A DNA stretch of 64,000 bases, from NCBI GenBank assembly GCA_017634595.1, contig JAGBNC010000006.1, positions 186,001 through 250,000 of the forward strand. Reading direction: 5' to 3'. Shown piece after piece: positions 51,478-60,620 of the stretch. The translations under genes and the position numbers were made by a program. The stretch's first letter is position 1, and the number at the start of each line of letters is the position of its first letter. The stretch comes from Bacteroidales bacterium (lineage in GTDB: Bacteria > Bacteroidota > Bacteroidia > Bacteroidales > UBA932). Under the pieces are notes generated by a model that was not told where the DNA came from, did not search any database, and saw only the letters and a list, made by a program, of their open reading frames with translations.

Positions 51478-53598
51478 CTATTTGAGCGTGAGACGGAAGA
51501 CAAGGTTGTTCTTCTGGTCACAGACATACAGGTTGTCATCCTTGTCGATACCGAGCCCCCAGCCCTTGTATGTCATATCCAAAGCACGGCATGGACCGGT
51601 AACAGCAGGAGTCGTGGCTCCTGTTTCATTAGCAATCGTATATACTCTGCCATCCGGAGTAATCCTGCGGATACGGTGGTTATAATCGCCGGTGCCGTCA
51701 GCAAGATACAAGTTGCCTTTTGAATCAAGAACAAGGTTGGAGGGATTGTAGAAGAGGGCATCTTCAGCCTTGCATTCTGCCAGGGGCTCGAACGACTTGC
51801 CAAGGATATTGGTCCTCACCTCGGGTCCGGCTATACGCGTTACGGCACATTCAGGATAAGAAATTGCTTTGACACAGTTATTCAGACCATCGCTCACATA
51901 GATGGTCTTCTTGTCAGGAGAGACTGCGATGCCGCGGATATTGTAGAAATTGTCTATCGCAGCAAAATCTATCGAATTGGGACTTCCTACTATGGACTTC
52001 ACCTCTCCTGAAGTCAAGTCCATCATACGCAGGTTGAAGCCGTCACCTATGAGCAGGTGTGTGTCATCGTACATCGCCACAGTATAAGGCAAGCAGAGCC
52101 ATGCATCAGCGCCTATGCCATCCCTGGAATCGGCCTGCTTGCTTCCGGCAGTACCAGCAATGGTCGTAACGGTGCCGTCCTGGGTCACCTTACGGATAAG
52201 ATGATTGGTAACATCGGCCACGTAGATATTGTCCTTGGAATCAACCGCAAGAGAATAGATGTACTTGAATGTAGCATCTGCGCCCTTGCCGTCGGCAGAG
52301 CCGGTGGTAGCATATTTACCGGCTATGAATTCGAGTTTGCCAGAAGGAGTAAGTTTACGGATTACTCCACCAGTAGCCTCACCGATATATATGTTGCCTT
52401 TGTTGTCAGGGACCACAGCTACTGGCTGATTCATCTTGGCTGAAAGGGCATCCACAGTTTGTCCTTCGTCGCTGCCCTTCTCGCCGGAACCCGCTATTAT
52501 TTCTGCCCAGTAATATGTGAGATAATGGAAATCAAGCTGATTGGTCGCTTTTCCACCGACCGTCACACCGACCTTAACATCCAGTTTGCCTTCTTCGTAT
52601 TGAGGGACGATAACGTCAATCTCACTCATGCGGGACTCTACCACCTCCGCAGCGACAGTTCCAAAGCTTACTGTAACATCGGATTTGTTGGGGCTGAAAT
52701 TCTGGCCCTTTACCTTAATCACGTCTCCCACCTCTGCTGAAGCTACTGATAGCCCGCTCACTGAAGGATCACCGGCGACATAATTGAAGTTGACGGCGTT
52801 GGACACGTCTTTAGATGACTTCACCTTTACCTCAACTTCGCCATAGCCTTCAGGGACGACTGCCTCAATAAGGTAGGCCTCTGATTTGTTGACCTTAGCC
52901 TCGGCGGTGCCGAAGAAAACTTTATTCTCCGAATAAGGCTCAAGGAACGATCCGCTGATGGTTACGGTCTCTCCAACCTTGGCCGATGCCGGGGATACTT
53001 CGGTGATAATGCTCTTGTCTGATTTGTAGCTGAATTTGACAGCATTGGACTTGTTTGTGCCAACGGCAACAGTCACATCCACCATGCCGACGATTCCGCC
53101 GGGAGCAAGCACTTTGAGCTCAGTCTCCGATGCGCTTCGCACTTCCGACATCGAAGTACCGAACATGACGGTATTATTGTCCGGCGTAGGGTTGAAATTA
53201 TTGCCCTTGATCGTAACTTCATCCCCGGCAAAGCCGGCCTCGGGGCTGATTGATGTTATGGTCACCTCAGGTTGGACATAAGTGAACGACACGCTGGATG
53301 ATGAGCCGGCAGCAGTCGTAACGGTTACCTTTACTGTTCCCGGGTTGTTCTTGGGCGCAGTAACCTTAAGTTCCGTTGCACTTGCAGATGTAATCTCCGC
53401 TTTTGCTGCTCCGAACTTGACAGTATTTGCATCGGCCGTAGCGCCGAAATCAGTTCCCTTGATGGTTACAGCGTCGCCTACGTAACCCGACTCTGGAGAG
53501 ATGGATGCGATAGCCGGTGCCTTAAGCTCCGGCTCGGCAGGTTTGCAACTCGCGACAATCGCGAAAGCAGCAAGCAACAAATAGATAGACCTTTTCAT
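51478..53598 (-). CDS. IPT/TIG and NHL-repeat surface lipoprotein
   Basis: A 706-residue lipoprotein (MKRSIYLLLAAFAIVASC). Four IPT/TIG Ig-like domains follow in tandem: about 28-110 (SISPESGYVGDAVTIKGTDF), 112-192, 195-273 and 278-360, each with the S-P-x-S-G-x-V-G-x-x-V-T-I-x-G pattern. Residues 365-706 form an NHL-type six-bladed propeller (IIAGSGEKGSDEGQTVDALS, NIYVADVTNHLIRKVT, GRVYTIANETG). Such TIG-plus-propeller proteins follow SusD genes in many Bacteroidota loci and act as surface glycan-binding proteins. It lies 26 nt after the EEP gene. Ligand binding at the surface, complementing SusD, is the likely role. Confidence 0.87.
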   Translation of the reverse strand: MKRSIYLLLAAFAIVASCKPAEPELKAPAIASISPESGYVGDAVTIKGTDFGATADANTVKFGAAKAEITSASATELKVTAPKNNPGTVKVTVTTAAGSSSSVSFTYVQPEVTITSISPEAGFAGDEVTIKGNNFNPTPDNNTVMFGTSMSEVRSASETELKVLAPGGIVGMVDVTVAVGTNKSNAVKFSYKSDKSIITEVSPASAKVGETVTISGSFLEPYSENKVFFGTAEAKVNKSEAYLIEAVVPEGYGEVEVKVKSSKDVSNAVNFNYVAGDPSVSGLSVASAEVGDVIKVKGQNFSPNKSDVTVSFGTVAAEVVESRMSEIDVIVPQYEEGKLDVKVGVTVGGKATNQLDFHYLTYYWAEIIAGSGEKGSDEGQTVDALSAKMNQPVAVVPDNKGNIYIGEATGGVIRKLTPSGKLEFIAGKYATTGSADGKGADATFKYIYSLAVDSKDNIYVADVTNHLIRKVTQDGTVTTIAGTAGSKQADSRDGIGADAWLCLPYTVAMYDDTHLLIGDGFNLRMMDLTSGEVKSIVGSPNSIDFAAIDNFYNIRGIAVSPDKKTIYVSDGLNNCVKAISYPECAVTRIAGPEVRTNILGKSFEPLAECKAEDALFYNPSNLVLDSKGNLYLADGTGDYNHRIRRITPDGRVYTIANETGATTPAVTGPCRALDMTYKGWGLGIDKDDNLYVCDQKNNLVFRLTLK

Positions 53599-53624
53599 AA
53601 TCTGCTAATTTATTGATATTTAGT

Positions 53625-54473
53625 TTATAGTGTAAAATCAACCATTATAGGGAAATGGTCAGAGGCCGTTTTGCTCTGTATCACAGTGGCGTTTTGCTTG
53701 AAAGTAACTTTGTCGTTGGCAAAGATATAATCTATGTGTGAAGAAGGGTTTGTAGTGGAGAAAGTGTAAACGTTCTTCTTGCCGTCAAAAGCTTCATGCA
53801 GGTTTGCATATATGTATTGTATCTCCTGTGAGTTGGGAACAGCGTTAAAGTCGCCACAAAACAGCAAAGGAGAGTCCATGTCTTCTTTCAACCACTCAAC
53901 TGCCTCTTTGGACTGGGCAATGCGCCCTTCCTGGGTCAAACCAAAATGGGATACGGCAACGACAAGTTTCTTTCCGGCATCTAGCGTCAGAGAGGCCTTG
54001 GTTATAACCCGTGGCCATGTGTCTCCGATTGAATAGAACTTTGTTCCGATCATGCTGATATCGTAGCGAGTTATGATGGCATTGCCAACTTCCCTCAACT
54101 TTCCGCCTGAAGCCGCAGTTGCGGGATTTCGTATGGAAGAATCGTATATGTAGTTCATTTTTAATTCTCCGGCTATATATTCCGCCATATCCATGTAATT
54201 TGACCGGTCGCTGTAATGGCGATCAACCTCATTGAGGATGATAATGTCGGCATTGACTTTCCTTATCTCTTTTACAAGCCTGTCGATATCATACCTGTTG
54301 TCGACACCCACTCCGAAGTGGATGTTATATTGCATCACTCGTACAGCCCCTGATATTTTAAGCGGAATTGAATTGTCGTACAGTTCCTCTCCAGAAGGTC
54401 TCTTAATGTCTATCGCGGGGGAAGTACACCCGAGCAGAAGCAGCAAGGCAAATAACAGTTTCACGAATCTCAT
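53625..54473 (-). CDS. EEP-family hydrolase of the SusCD locus (COG3568-like)
   Basis: The ATG at 54473 (MRFVKLLFALLLLLGC) lies 2 nt after the SusD stop; the TTG extension to 54485 would overlap it. This is a lipoprotein of 282 residues. The EEP motifs are complete: RVMQYNIHFG (Asn), IIILNEVDRHYSDRSN (Glu; the NEVDR pattern is typical of COG3568 members), VAVSHFGLTQEGR (His), LLFCGDFNAVP (Asp/Asn), SSHIDYIFAN and ASDHFPIMVDF (Asp-His). The EEP superfamily includes nucleases and sphingomyelinases. Coming between SusD and a ceramidase-like fusion protein, a phosphodiester lipid headgroup is a possible substrate, but this is inference. Confidence 0.88.
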   Translation of the reverse strand: MRFVKLLFALLLLLGCTSPAIDIKRPSGEELYDNSIPLKISGAVRVMQYNIHFGVGVDNRYDIDRLVKEIRKVNADIIILNEVDRHYSDRSNYMDMAEYIAGELKMNYIYDSSIRNPATAASGGKLREVGNAIITRYDISMIGTKFYSIGDTWPRVITKASLTLDAGKKLVVAVSHFGLTQEGRIAQSKEAVEWLKEDMDSPLLFCGDFNAVPNSQEIQYIYANLHEAFDGKKNVYTFSTTNPSSHIDYIFANDKVTFKQNATVIQSKTASDHFPIMVDFTL

Positions 54474-54475
54474 GT

Positions 54476-56203
54476 TTATTCCCAATTGGGGTTTTGTTCA
54501 AGTTGTTTGTTGTTGACCAGTTCGTTGGTCGGAATTGGATACAGATAGTCACGTTCCTCATCAAAGGATTTCAGGGTAGTGGGCTGAGCGATGATATATC
54601 CGGAAGAGCCGTTGGATAACATACGACTGCCGTCCAGAATTAAATATGTTATTCCACTCTCCTTCTTTGCCGGTGCGCTGTTCAAGATTGCAAAGTCGTT
54701 GACGCCGTCGCCGTCCAGATCTTGTACGCCAAGGCTCCTGAAATACATTCCCCTGAAGCGCTGGGCCAGAAGCGGTCCCCTCTTCCAGCGCATCAGATCA
54801 TCCCATCTCAAACCTTCCATTACCAGTTCTACCCTCCTCTCGCGGCGTATCTCCAGAATTGCCGCCGAATTCACTCCGGGGTATAACTTCTGCTGAGTAG
54901 GATCAATGGTAAGGGAAGCCAGGTCCATCTTAGGGAGCCCTCCGCGCTTTCTTGTAAGATTAACTGTCTTATCAAGGTCATCCTGAGTAAGAACGCCAAG
55001 TTCAGCTCTGGCCTCCGCATAGTTGAGCAGGACTTCGGAGTAGCGGAATATGGATGCCGCATTCACGCTGCCGTTGTAAGCATCATCGGAAGTCCCGGTA
55101 ACCCATTTTATCATATGGTAGCCCGTTGCAGCCTTGTCGAAGTCGGGGAGCAGTTTTGTCTTGCCTCCTATACGGGTGTAGCCAGGCGTTCGTACCGTCT
55201 GGTAGAGGCGAAGGTCGCGGTTCTGACATTCTTCATACCAGGTCATTGTTTCATACCCTTGCTGCGAGCTGAAAAAAGAGCCGTCGCGCATCAAGTACGA
55301 ATCCATGAACTGCTTATTGAATCCTTCCTTGCAGGATGCCGAAGCGGTTAGGAAAGTATAATTTGCAGAGTGGACCAGACTGAGGCCCTTGTTGTATATT
55401 TTGGCCAGTATGACCTCCGAATTGGGCTTTTCACTCGTAAAAATGTCCCTGTAATCCGTCTCAGCGCCTGTGTAGTACACCTTGTACCCACCTTTGTCCA
55501 TCAATTCTTTGGATGCCTTGACACACTCTTCCAGATACTTGGGCGACAGGTTCTCAAGTCCCAGTTCTGTGTGGTACTTGTAGTAAGTTCCCTCATAAAG
55601 GCAGAAACGGGACTTGAGGGCAAGGGCGGTCCAGCGCGTGATGCCAGTCTGGTCCTTGTTGTCTTTCAACCATTGTATTGCAAAATCCAGGTCCTCGAGA
55701 ATACGCTCATCCACGTAGTCCCTTCCGTCACGGGCTTTGTACAATTCGGGCGAATTGGTCTGCAGTGGTTTGTCATACCACGGGACGTTGCCGAACGCCT
55801 TGACTTTTTCGTAGTAGAACCATGCGCGATAGAAATGCGCAAGGGCAGCATAGTAATTCTGGGTGGATTCATCGCAATCCGCCTTTTTGTAGTTGTCCAG
55901 AAGCAGATTGAACGTGCGCAACCAGGTCCAGTTCCAGCCACCGCCGGATGCAGGCACGGTACGCACTCCGGCAAGCAGGGCATTGTATGTACCAACCTCG
56001 ATGTTGTCGCTGTTCAAATCTGCCGTCATTACACTGGCTCCGGGAATATATGTATTGAAGCCGTTGGCAAACAACTTCAACTGCTCCTCCGAAGTAAAAT
56101 AGCCTTCGTAGGATACATCGGTAGTAGGGATACGCTCCAGAAAATCTTTTCCGCACGAAACTAGCAGCGGAAGGGATATCATCGCTATGACTATCTTTTT
56201 CAT
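54476..56203 (-). CDS. SusD/RagB-type nutrient-binding lipoprotein
   Basis: A 575-residue lipoprotein from the ATG at 56203 (MKKIVIAMISLPLLVSCGKD). Features of the SusD fold are the N-terminal FLERIPTTDVSYEGYFTSEE, the TPR-like helices (FYRAWFYYEKVKAFGNVPWY, ALKSRFCLYEGTYYKYH), and the C-terminal RYSEVLLNYAEARAELG, then ILEIRRERRVELVMEGLRWDDLMRW, which are strong family signatures. It starts 10 nt after the SusC stop. It should sit as a lid on the SusC barrel and deliver the ligand, probably an oligosaccharide or glycoconjugate. Confidence 0.96.
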   Translation of the reverse strand: MKKIVIAMISLPLLVSCGKDFLERIPTTDVSYEGYFTSEEQLKLFANGFNTYIPGASVMTADLNSDNIEVGTYNALLAGVRTVPASGGGWNWTWLRTFNLLLDNYKKADCDESTQNYYAALAHFYRAWFYYEKVKAFGNVPWYDKPLQTNSPELYKARDGRDYVDERILEDLDFAIQWLKDNKDQTGITRWTALALKSRFCLYEGTYYKYHTELGLENLSPKYLEECVKASKELMDKGGYKVYYTGAETDYRDIFTSEKPNSEVILAKIYNKGLSLVHSANYTFLTASASCKEGFNKQFMDSYLMRDGSFFSSQQGYETMTWYEECQNRDLRLYQTVRTPGYTRIGGKTKLLPDFDKAATGYHMIKWVTGTSDDAYNGSVNAASIFRYSEVLLNYAEARAELGVLTQDDLDKTVNLTRKRGGLPKMDLASLTIDPTQQKLYPGVNSAAILEIRRERRVELVMEGLRWDDLMRWKRGPLLAQRFRGMYFRSLGVQDLDGDGVNDFAILNSAPAKKESGITYLILDGSRMLSNGSSGYIIAQPTTLKSFDEERDYLYPIPTNELVNNKQLEQNPNWE

Positions 56204-56213
56204 TTTCAACCGC

Positions 56214-59200
56214 TTAAAAATTAACATCAAGGCCGAACGTCATGGTGCGCTGGATAGGGTAAACGAACCCGGCTCCATTGTTGTTCAGATTGTTGATTGC
56301 TTCGGGGTCGAAGCACTTGTAGAGTTTTGTGAACGTGAGCAGATTCTGCCCCGAGAAGAACATCCTTACCTTGGAAAGACCTATTTTTCCGGTAAGTTTA
56401 ACGGGAATGGTATAGCCGAGAGTAAGGGTCTTCAGGCGCAGATATGATGCATCCTGAAGGTATTTGGTGTTGGGGACACCAAGTTCGTTGTTGGCAGTGT
56501 TGGACATATATGCCCTCAGCCGCGGGAAATAAGCATTCGGATTCTCCTCTGTCCAGTAATTCCCCTCAAGATGCTTCCATACCGGGTTGTACCAGCGATT
56601 GTACGGACCCCAGAATATCGCACATTCGGCACCGGGATAGAAATCGCGCTTGCCTACGCCCTGGAAGAATATGTTGAAGTCAAAATTATTCCACGCGAAG
56701 GTCAAATCAATGCTGTACGGAAGCCTTACTGAGCTATTGCCTATCCGGACCAAATCGCCCGGATCATCGAGAGTCTCCTGTCCCTTATCTATCTTACCAT
56801 CTTGAACTCCCTGATCCTTAAATTTCAAGTCTCCGGCCCGTGGAGTAACGATATTGTCGCTGACTTTCTTCTGGTTAGCCCATGAGGCGGCTTCCTCGTC
56901 GGAAGCAAAGTAGCCGAGACACTCCAGGCCCCAGATAGTTCCTATCTCCTCCCCCACATTGTACCCGGAAATAAGGTGCCCCCGGTTGGCGTTGTATTTA
57001 GTGATGACTGCACGGTTGTCGGCCATTACAAACTTGACGCTGTAATCCGCCGGTTTGCCAAAAAGGGTGAAGCGGTCGCGCCACATTATCGACGCCTCCC
57101 AGCCGCGCACCCGCAGGTCGGCCGAATTGGTTCTGGGAACAGTGGCGCCAAGCGTCGCAGGCAGGGAAACCCCCGATGCAAGCATATCATAAGTCATTCT
57201 CTGATAAGCATCCACGCCGATACTGAGCCTGCGTCCGAACATGTCCAGGTCAACACCCACATTAGTGGAAGTCACCGTTTCCCAGGTCAGGTCACCGGCA
57301 ACCAGTTCAGGCACGGTCACATAATCCACCCGGGATGGTGAATTGGGATTGGTTAGATAACCTGACAACTGCTTCTTTTCCATTGTCGGAATATACGAAA
57401 AGGGACTGACCTGCTGATTCCCCAGACTACCGTAAGATGCCCTCACTTTGAGTACATCAACTGCCGGTTTGAGGAACTGCATGTATGGCTCGTTCGACAG
57501 TACCCAGCCAACGGCTGCCGAAGGGAAAAAGCCCCATCTGCGTCCTGCCGGGAATTTGGATGTACCATCATAACGGCCGTTCAGTTCCAGGAGGTATCTG
57601 CTGTCGAAATCGTAGCTCAAACGGTAAAAAATGCCCCTTGTGGCATAGGAAGACTCATCATCAGTGATAATCTTGTCCCCGTTGGCAAGATTCAGGGAAC
57701 TGTAGCCTTCAATAAGGTTGTCGTCGACACGCGCATTGAAAGCACGGTAATAGTCCGACACCTGGTTAAAACCCACAATAGCTCCTACTGTATGACGTCC
57801 GAAAGCTTTATTGAAGTCGGCGTACGCATTTACAGTGTACATCTTTCCTTCGGTGTATGCTTTCTTCACATAATCAGGCATCGAACTCATGGGAGCCACA
57901 TTTCCCGGCGAAGAAGAATAGGAGAGACGGATACGTTGGTCGCAGCCATAATTCCTGTCTTCCCAGATGCTAAAGTCACTTTTCAGTTTCAACGCATCTC
58001 CAAAGAGCGAGATTTCGGCTCCAAAAGTGTCTCGGATATTCGTTTTTTCTGTAGTGGAACGGCCTGAGTCTTTAAGCAAGCCCACCGACACAAGGCCGCC
58101 ATAGGTATAGTTTCCGTTATTATCGTAAATAGTTGAAAAAGGGGCGCACAGCTGTGTCATGAAGCGCAAGATATCCCAATTGCCATACACAGTGGTATTC
58201 GGTGCCGAATACTTTTTGTCTTCGAGTGAGAAGTTGTTGTACAAACGAAAATTACCTGTTACCTGCACATCCATCTTGGCTTTCAAGCTGTACAGCTGCA
58301 GATTATCTGTTGCAATTCTATAAACGCCGTCCTGTGAAGAAAGGCCCCCGGAAATGTAATACCTGACGCGCCCGCTTTTTCCCGACAGTTCCAGATGATG
58401 TCGCTGGAACATTTGGGATTCATTGTAGATGGTCTTATACCAATCGGTCATCTGCCCGGAGATGTATGACAGGTACATATCGTTTACATACGCAATCGGG
58501 AGCTCCGGGTTCTGCTGATAGGCTTCAAGATAAGCTTTAACCTCATCTAGAGCCGCGAGTCCGCTTCCGGCCCATCCTGTGTAGGCCTCCTGCATGATGG
58601 TCGCATACTGGATACCGTCCGTAAGCAGTTCTGGGGTTTTCAGCGGCTGACTTACGCCCACGTTTGCGGTATATCGGAAATGAGGTTTCTCGTCGCTTCC
58701 GCTCTTGGTCGTAACCAGAATAACGCCGAAAGATGCTTGCGCCCCATAAATTGCGGCTGAAGAAGCATCCTTAAGCACGCTTACACTTTCAATGTCCTCA
58801 GGAGCCACAAGGTTGATGTCTCCCGGAACACCGTCAACAAGTACCAAAGGAGATCCACCATTAATTGAGTTGTATCCTCTGACGTTATATGTGGGATTGC
58901 GGTTCAGACGGCCATCTGTCAAAGTGATATTCAAGTTTGGTATTGCACCCTGAAGCGCCTGACCGGCGTTCGTGACCGGCTTTCCGGCAAAAGTCTCCTG
59001 AGACACCTGATTAACGGCGCCAACTATCTTGTTCCGGTTTTTGCTGCCATAACCGATAACTATTGTCTCCTCGAGCATCAGATTGCTCTCGTCCAAGACA
59101 ATGGATAAATCGGACCTGCCGTCAGATACAACCGAGCGGGACTCATAGCCAAGTGCCGAGATTGTAAGCATACTACCTTCAGCCGCATCCAGTTCAAAGT

Positions 59201-59630
59201 TGCCTTCTGTATCGGTGACTGCACCCTTTGATGTCCCGCTGACAAGTACCCCCGCCCCGATTACCGGTTGCCCGGATCTGTCAAGAACACGTCCTTTAAG
59301 GACATTTGCCTTCTCTTTAGTTTGAACTTTACGAGCCGTTACGATAATGTGGTTCCGGTTGACCGTATAGGTATAACCGGTATTCTGCAGCACTCTGTCC
59401 AACAAAGATTTAACAGTAAGTGTAACTGCGGGCACAGAAACCGGTTTACTCCCGTCTACGACTCGCACGTCATAATCGACAGACAGGTTGGTCTGTGATT
59501 CGATTTCGGCGAAAACTGCCGACAAGGTACTTGTGCCCCCTTTAAGAGTAATGCGCTGGTTCTGCGCAAAAGAGGGAGTGGCCAGGCCGGACAGAACAAG
59601 AAAGGCCAGAAGCCAATAGAATCTTTTCAT
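56214..59630 (-). CDS. SusC/RagA-type TonB-linked receptor with STN domain
   Basis: A 1138-residue receptor. The signal peptide is MKRFYWLLAFLVLSGLATPS. An STN (secretin/TonB N-terminal) domain at about 25-100 (STLSAVFAEIESQTNLSVDY) is the part that signals to FecR anti-sigma factors. A CarboxypepD_reg-like domain (about 112-195, KGRVLDRSGQPVIGAGVLV) comes next. The plug carries the SusC signature PLVLVDGVPGDINLVAPEDI then SVLKDASSAAIYGAQAS (about 265-305). The barrel ends FVYPIQRTMTFGLDVNF with the C-terminal Phe. The STN domain and the adjacent sigma/FecR genes show trans-envelope induction. A dyad-rich promoter region lies upstream. Confidence 0.97.
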   Translation of the reverse strand: MKRFYWLLAFLVLSGLATPSFAQNQRITLKGGTSTLSAVFAEIESQTNLSVDYDVRVVDGSKPVSVPAVTLTVKSLLDRVLQNTGYTYTVNRNHIIVTARKVQTKEKANVLKGRVLDRSGQPVIGAGVLVSGTSKGAVTDTEGNFELDAAEGSMLTISALGYESRSVVSDGRSDLSIVLDESNLMLEETIVIGYGSKNRNKIVGAVNQVSQETFAGKPVTNAGQALQGAIPNLNITLTDGRLNRNPTYNVRGYNSINGGSPLVLVDGVPGDINLVAPEDIESVSVLKDASSAAIYGAQASFGVILVTTKSGSDEKPHFRYTANVGVSQPLKTPELLTDGIQYATIMQEAYTGWAGSGLAALDEVKAYLEAYQQNPELPIAYVNDMYLSYISGQMTDWYKTIYNESQMFQRHHLELSGKSGRVRYYISGGLSSQDGVYRIATDNLQLYSLKAKMDVQVTGNFRLYNNFSLEDKKYSAPNTTVYGNWDILRFMTQLCAPFSTIYDNNGNYTYGGLVSVGLLKDSGRSTTEKTNIRDTFGAEISLFGDALKLKSDFSIWEDRNYGCDQRIRLSYSSSPGNVAPMSSMPDYVKKAYTEGKMYTVNAYADFNKAFGRHTVGAIVGFNQVSDYYRAFNARVDDNLIEGYSSLNLANGDKIITDDESSYATRGIFYRLSYDFDSRYLLELNGRYDGTSKFPAGRRWGFFPSAAVGWVLSNEPYMQFLKPAVDVLKVRASYGSLGNQQVSPFSYIPTMEKKQLSGYLTNPNSPSRVDYVTVPELVAGDLTWETVTSTNVGVDLDMFGRRLSIGVDAYQRMTYDMLASGVSLPATLGATVPRTNSADLRVRGWEASIMWRDRFTLFGKPADYSVKFVMADNRAVITKYNANRGHLISGYNVGEEIGTIWGLECLGYFASDEEAASWANQKKVSDNIVTPRAGDLKFKDQGVQDGKIDKGQETLDDPGDLVRIGNSSVRLPYSIDLTFAWNNFDFNIFFQGVGKRDFYPGAECAIFWGPYNRWYNPVWKHLEGNYWTEENPNAYFPRLRAYMSNTANNELGVPNTKYLQDASYLRLKTLTLGYTIPVKLTGKIGLSKVRMFFSGQNLLTFTKLYKCFDPEAINNLNNNGAGFVYPIQRTMTFGLDVNF

Positions 59631-59640
59631 ATAGTGTTAT

Positions 59641-59680
59641 CCTTTTGGTTATCTTACTCATTAGTAAGTTTCAACCAAGG
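59641..59680 (-). promoter_or_regulatory. Dyad upstream of susC
   Basis: A 6-bp perfect palindromic pair CTTACT-CATT-AGTAAG (59653-59668) is flanked by GGTT/AACC and CCTT/AAGG pairs, giving a nested dyad of about 40 nt. It sits 11-50 nt before the susC start, in the 73-nt gap after fecR. It may be a regulator site or a leader hairpin for expression of the SusC/D operon. I see no standard TAnnTTTG here, which fits use of the ECF sigma. Confidence 0.5.
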
Positions 59681-59703
59681 ATACACACAAATTCAGATTG
59701 TCA

Positions 59704-60618
59704 TTATTGAAAATAATAATAGACTTTCGTGCCCGAAATGCGATAGTGGGAATGCGGTATCAGCCATGTAAGGACATCCAGCGATTCCGACAGCGTTTCA
59801 TCAGGGGTAAGGCGCAGGTTGAATGCGCGACCTGCTGCATTGGCCGCATCATATACGAATGATACACCGTACTTCCTTTCCAGGCGGGAGGCGATTTCAT
59901 GGAATGAAGCGCTGTTAAACACCATATATCCTTGCTCCCACAAAGCCACCTTTTCCGCATTAACATGTATAAGGGATATGGTTGAGTCCGACGGCGTAAA
60001 GGCAATCTGAGTATCGGGGTCAAGAATAAACGTTTTCTCTTTTAAAGAAGGGAACGCGACCTGCACACGACCTTCTTCAAGAGTCGTTCTAACAGTCCTT
60101 TCTTGAGAATATGCTTGAATGCAGAACTTAGTTCCCAATGCCTTGACATCCATCCACGCAGTCTTCACAATGAAAGGGTGCTCCGGGTCTTTGGCAACGG
60201 AGAAATTGCCCTCTCCAGCAAAGAATACAGTTCTTGTGTCATCTGCAAAAAAGTCAGGGTATATCAAAGAAGAGCCGGCATTCATCGCCACAAGAGTCCC
60301 GTCAGGAAGTCGCAAAGAGGCAGTATCCCCATAAGCCGTAACTTTCTGAAGATAAACAGGCAAAGGTTTCTCATAGGACTCCTTCGTAAAAGAGTATGTA
60401 GAAAACACCACTCCAGCCAACACAGCGGCCGCCGAGCACAAGGCAATGATGCGTGTACGGACTGTACGTCGATGCTGAATTGCGTCGATCTTCGCATTGA
60501 GCGACATCAAGTCCTGGAACGTATCGCCACCAGCAGATCCATCACTCTGCCTCCAGATCGACTCGATAGCATTTTCGCTCTCGACAAACTCTCTGATATC
60601 TTCCAAATTCTTACTCAT
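59704..60618 (-). CDS. FecR-family anti-sigma factor
   Basis: A 304-residue inner-membrane regulator. The N-terminal cytoplasmic part (about 1-54) is helical and acidic. One membrane segment (IIALCSAAAVLAGVVFS, about 57-75) is followed by a FecR periplasmic domain (about 85-195: TASLRLPDGTLVAMNAGSSL, FFAGEGNFSVAKDPEHPFIV, TLEEGRVQVAF). The C-terminal DUF4974 (about 225-304) has FHEIASRLERKYGVSFVYD and VLTWLIPHSHYRI. It holds or activates the sigma factor upstream according to the state of the SusC STN domain. It starts 2 nt after the sigma gene. Confidence 0.95.
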   Translation of the reverse strand: MSKNLEDIREFVESENAIESIWRQSDGSAGGDTFQDLMSLNAKIDAIQHRRTVRTRIIALCSAAAVLAGVVFSTYSFTKESYEKPLPVYLQKVTAYGDTASLRLPDGTLVAMNAGSSLIYPDFFADDTRTVFFAGEGNFSVAKDPEHPFIVKTAWMDVKALGTKFCIQAYSQERTVRTTLEEGRVQVAFPSLKEKTFILDPDTQIAFTPSDSTISLIHVNAEKVALWEQGYMVFNSASFHEIASRLERKYGVSFVYDAANAAGRAFNLRLTPDETLSESLDVLTWLIPHSHYRISGTKVYYYFQ

Positions 60619-60620
60619 AC

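Noticed and set aside
43007-54473. One large locus from the IPT/NHL gene through the nuclease operon
   Set aside because: A strong terminator (48184-48219), a 300-nt gap and a separate consensus promoter (47852-47883) split it into two transcription units.
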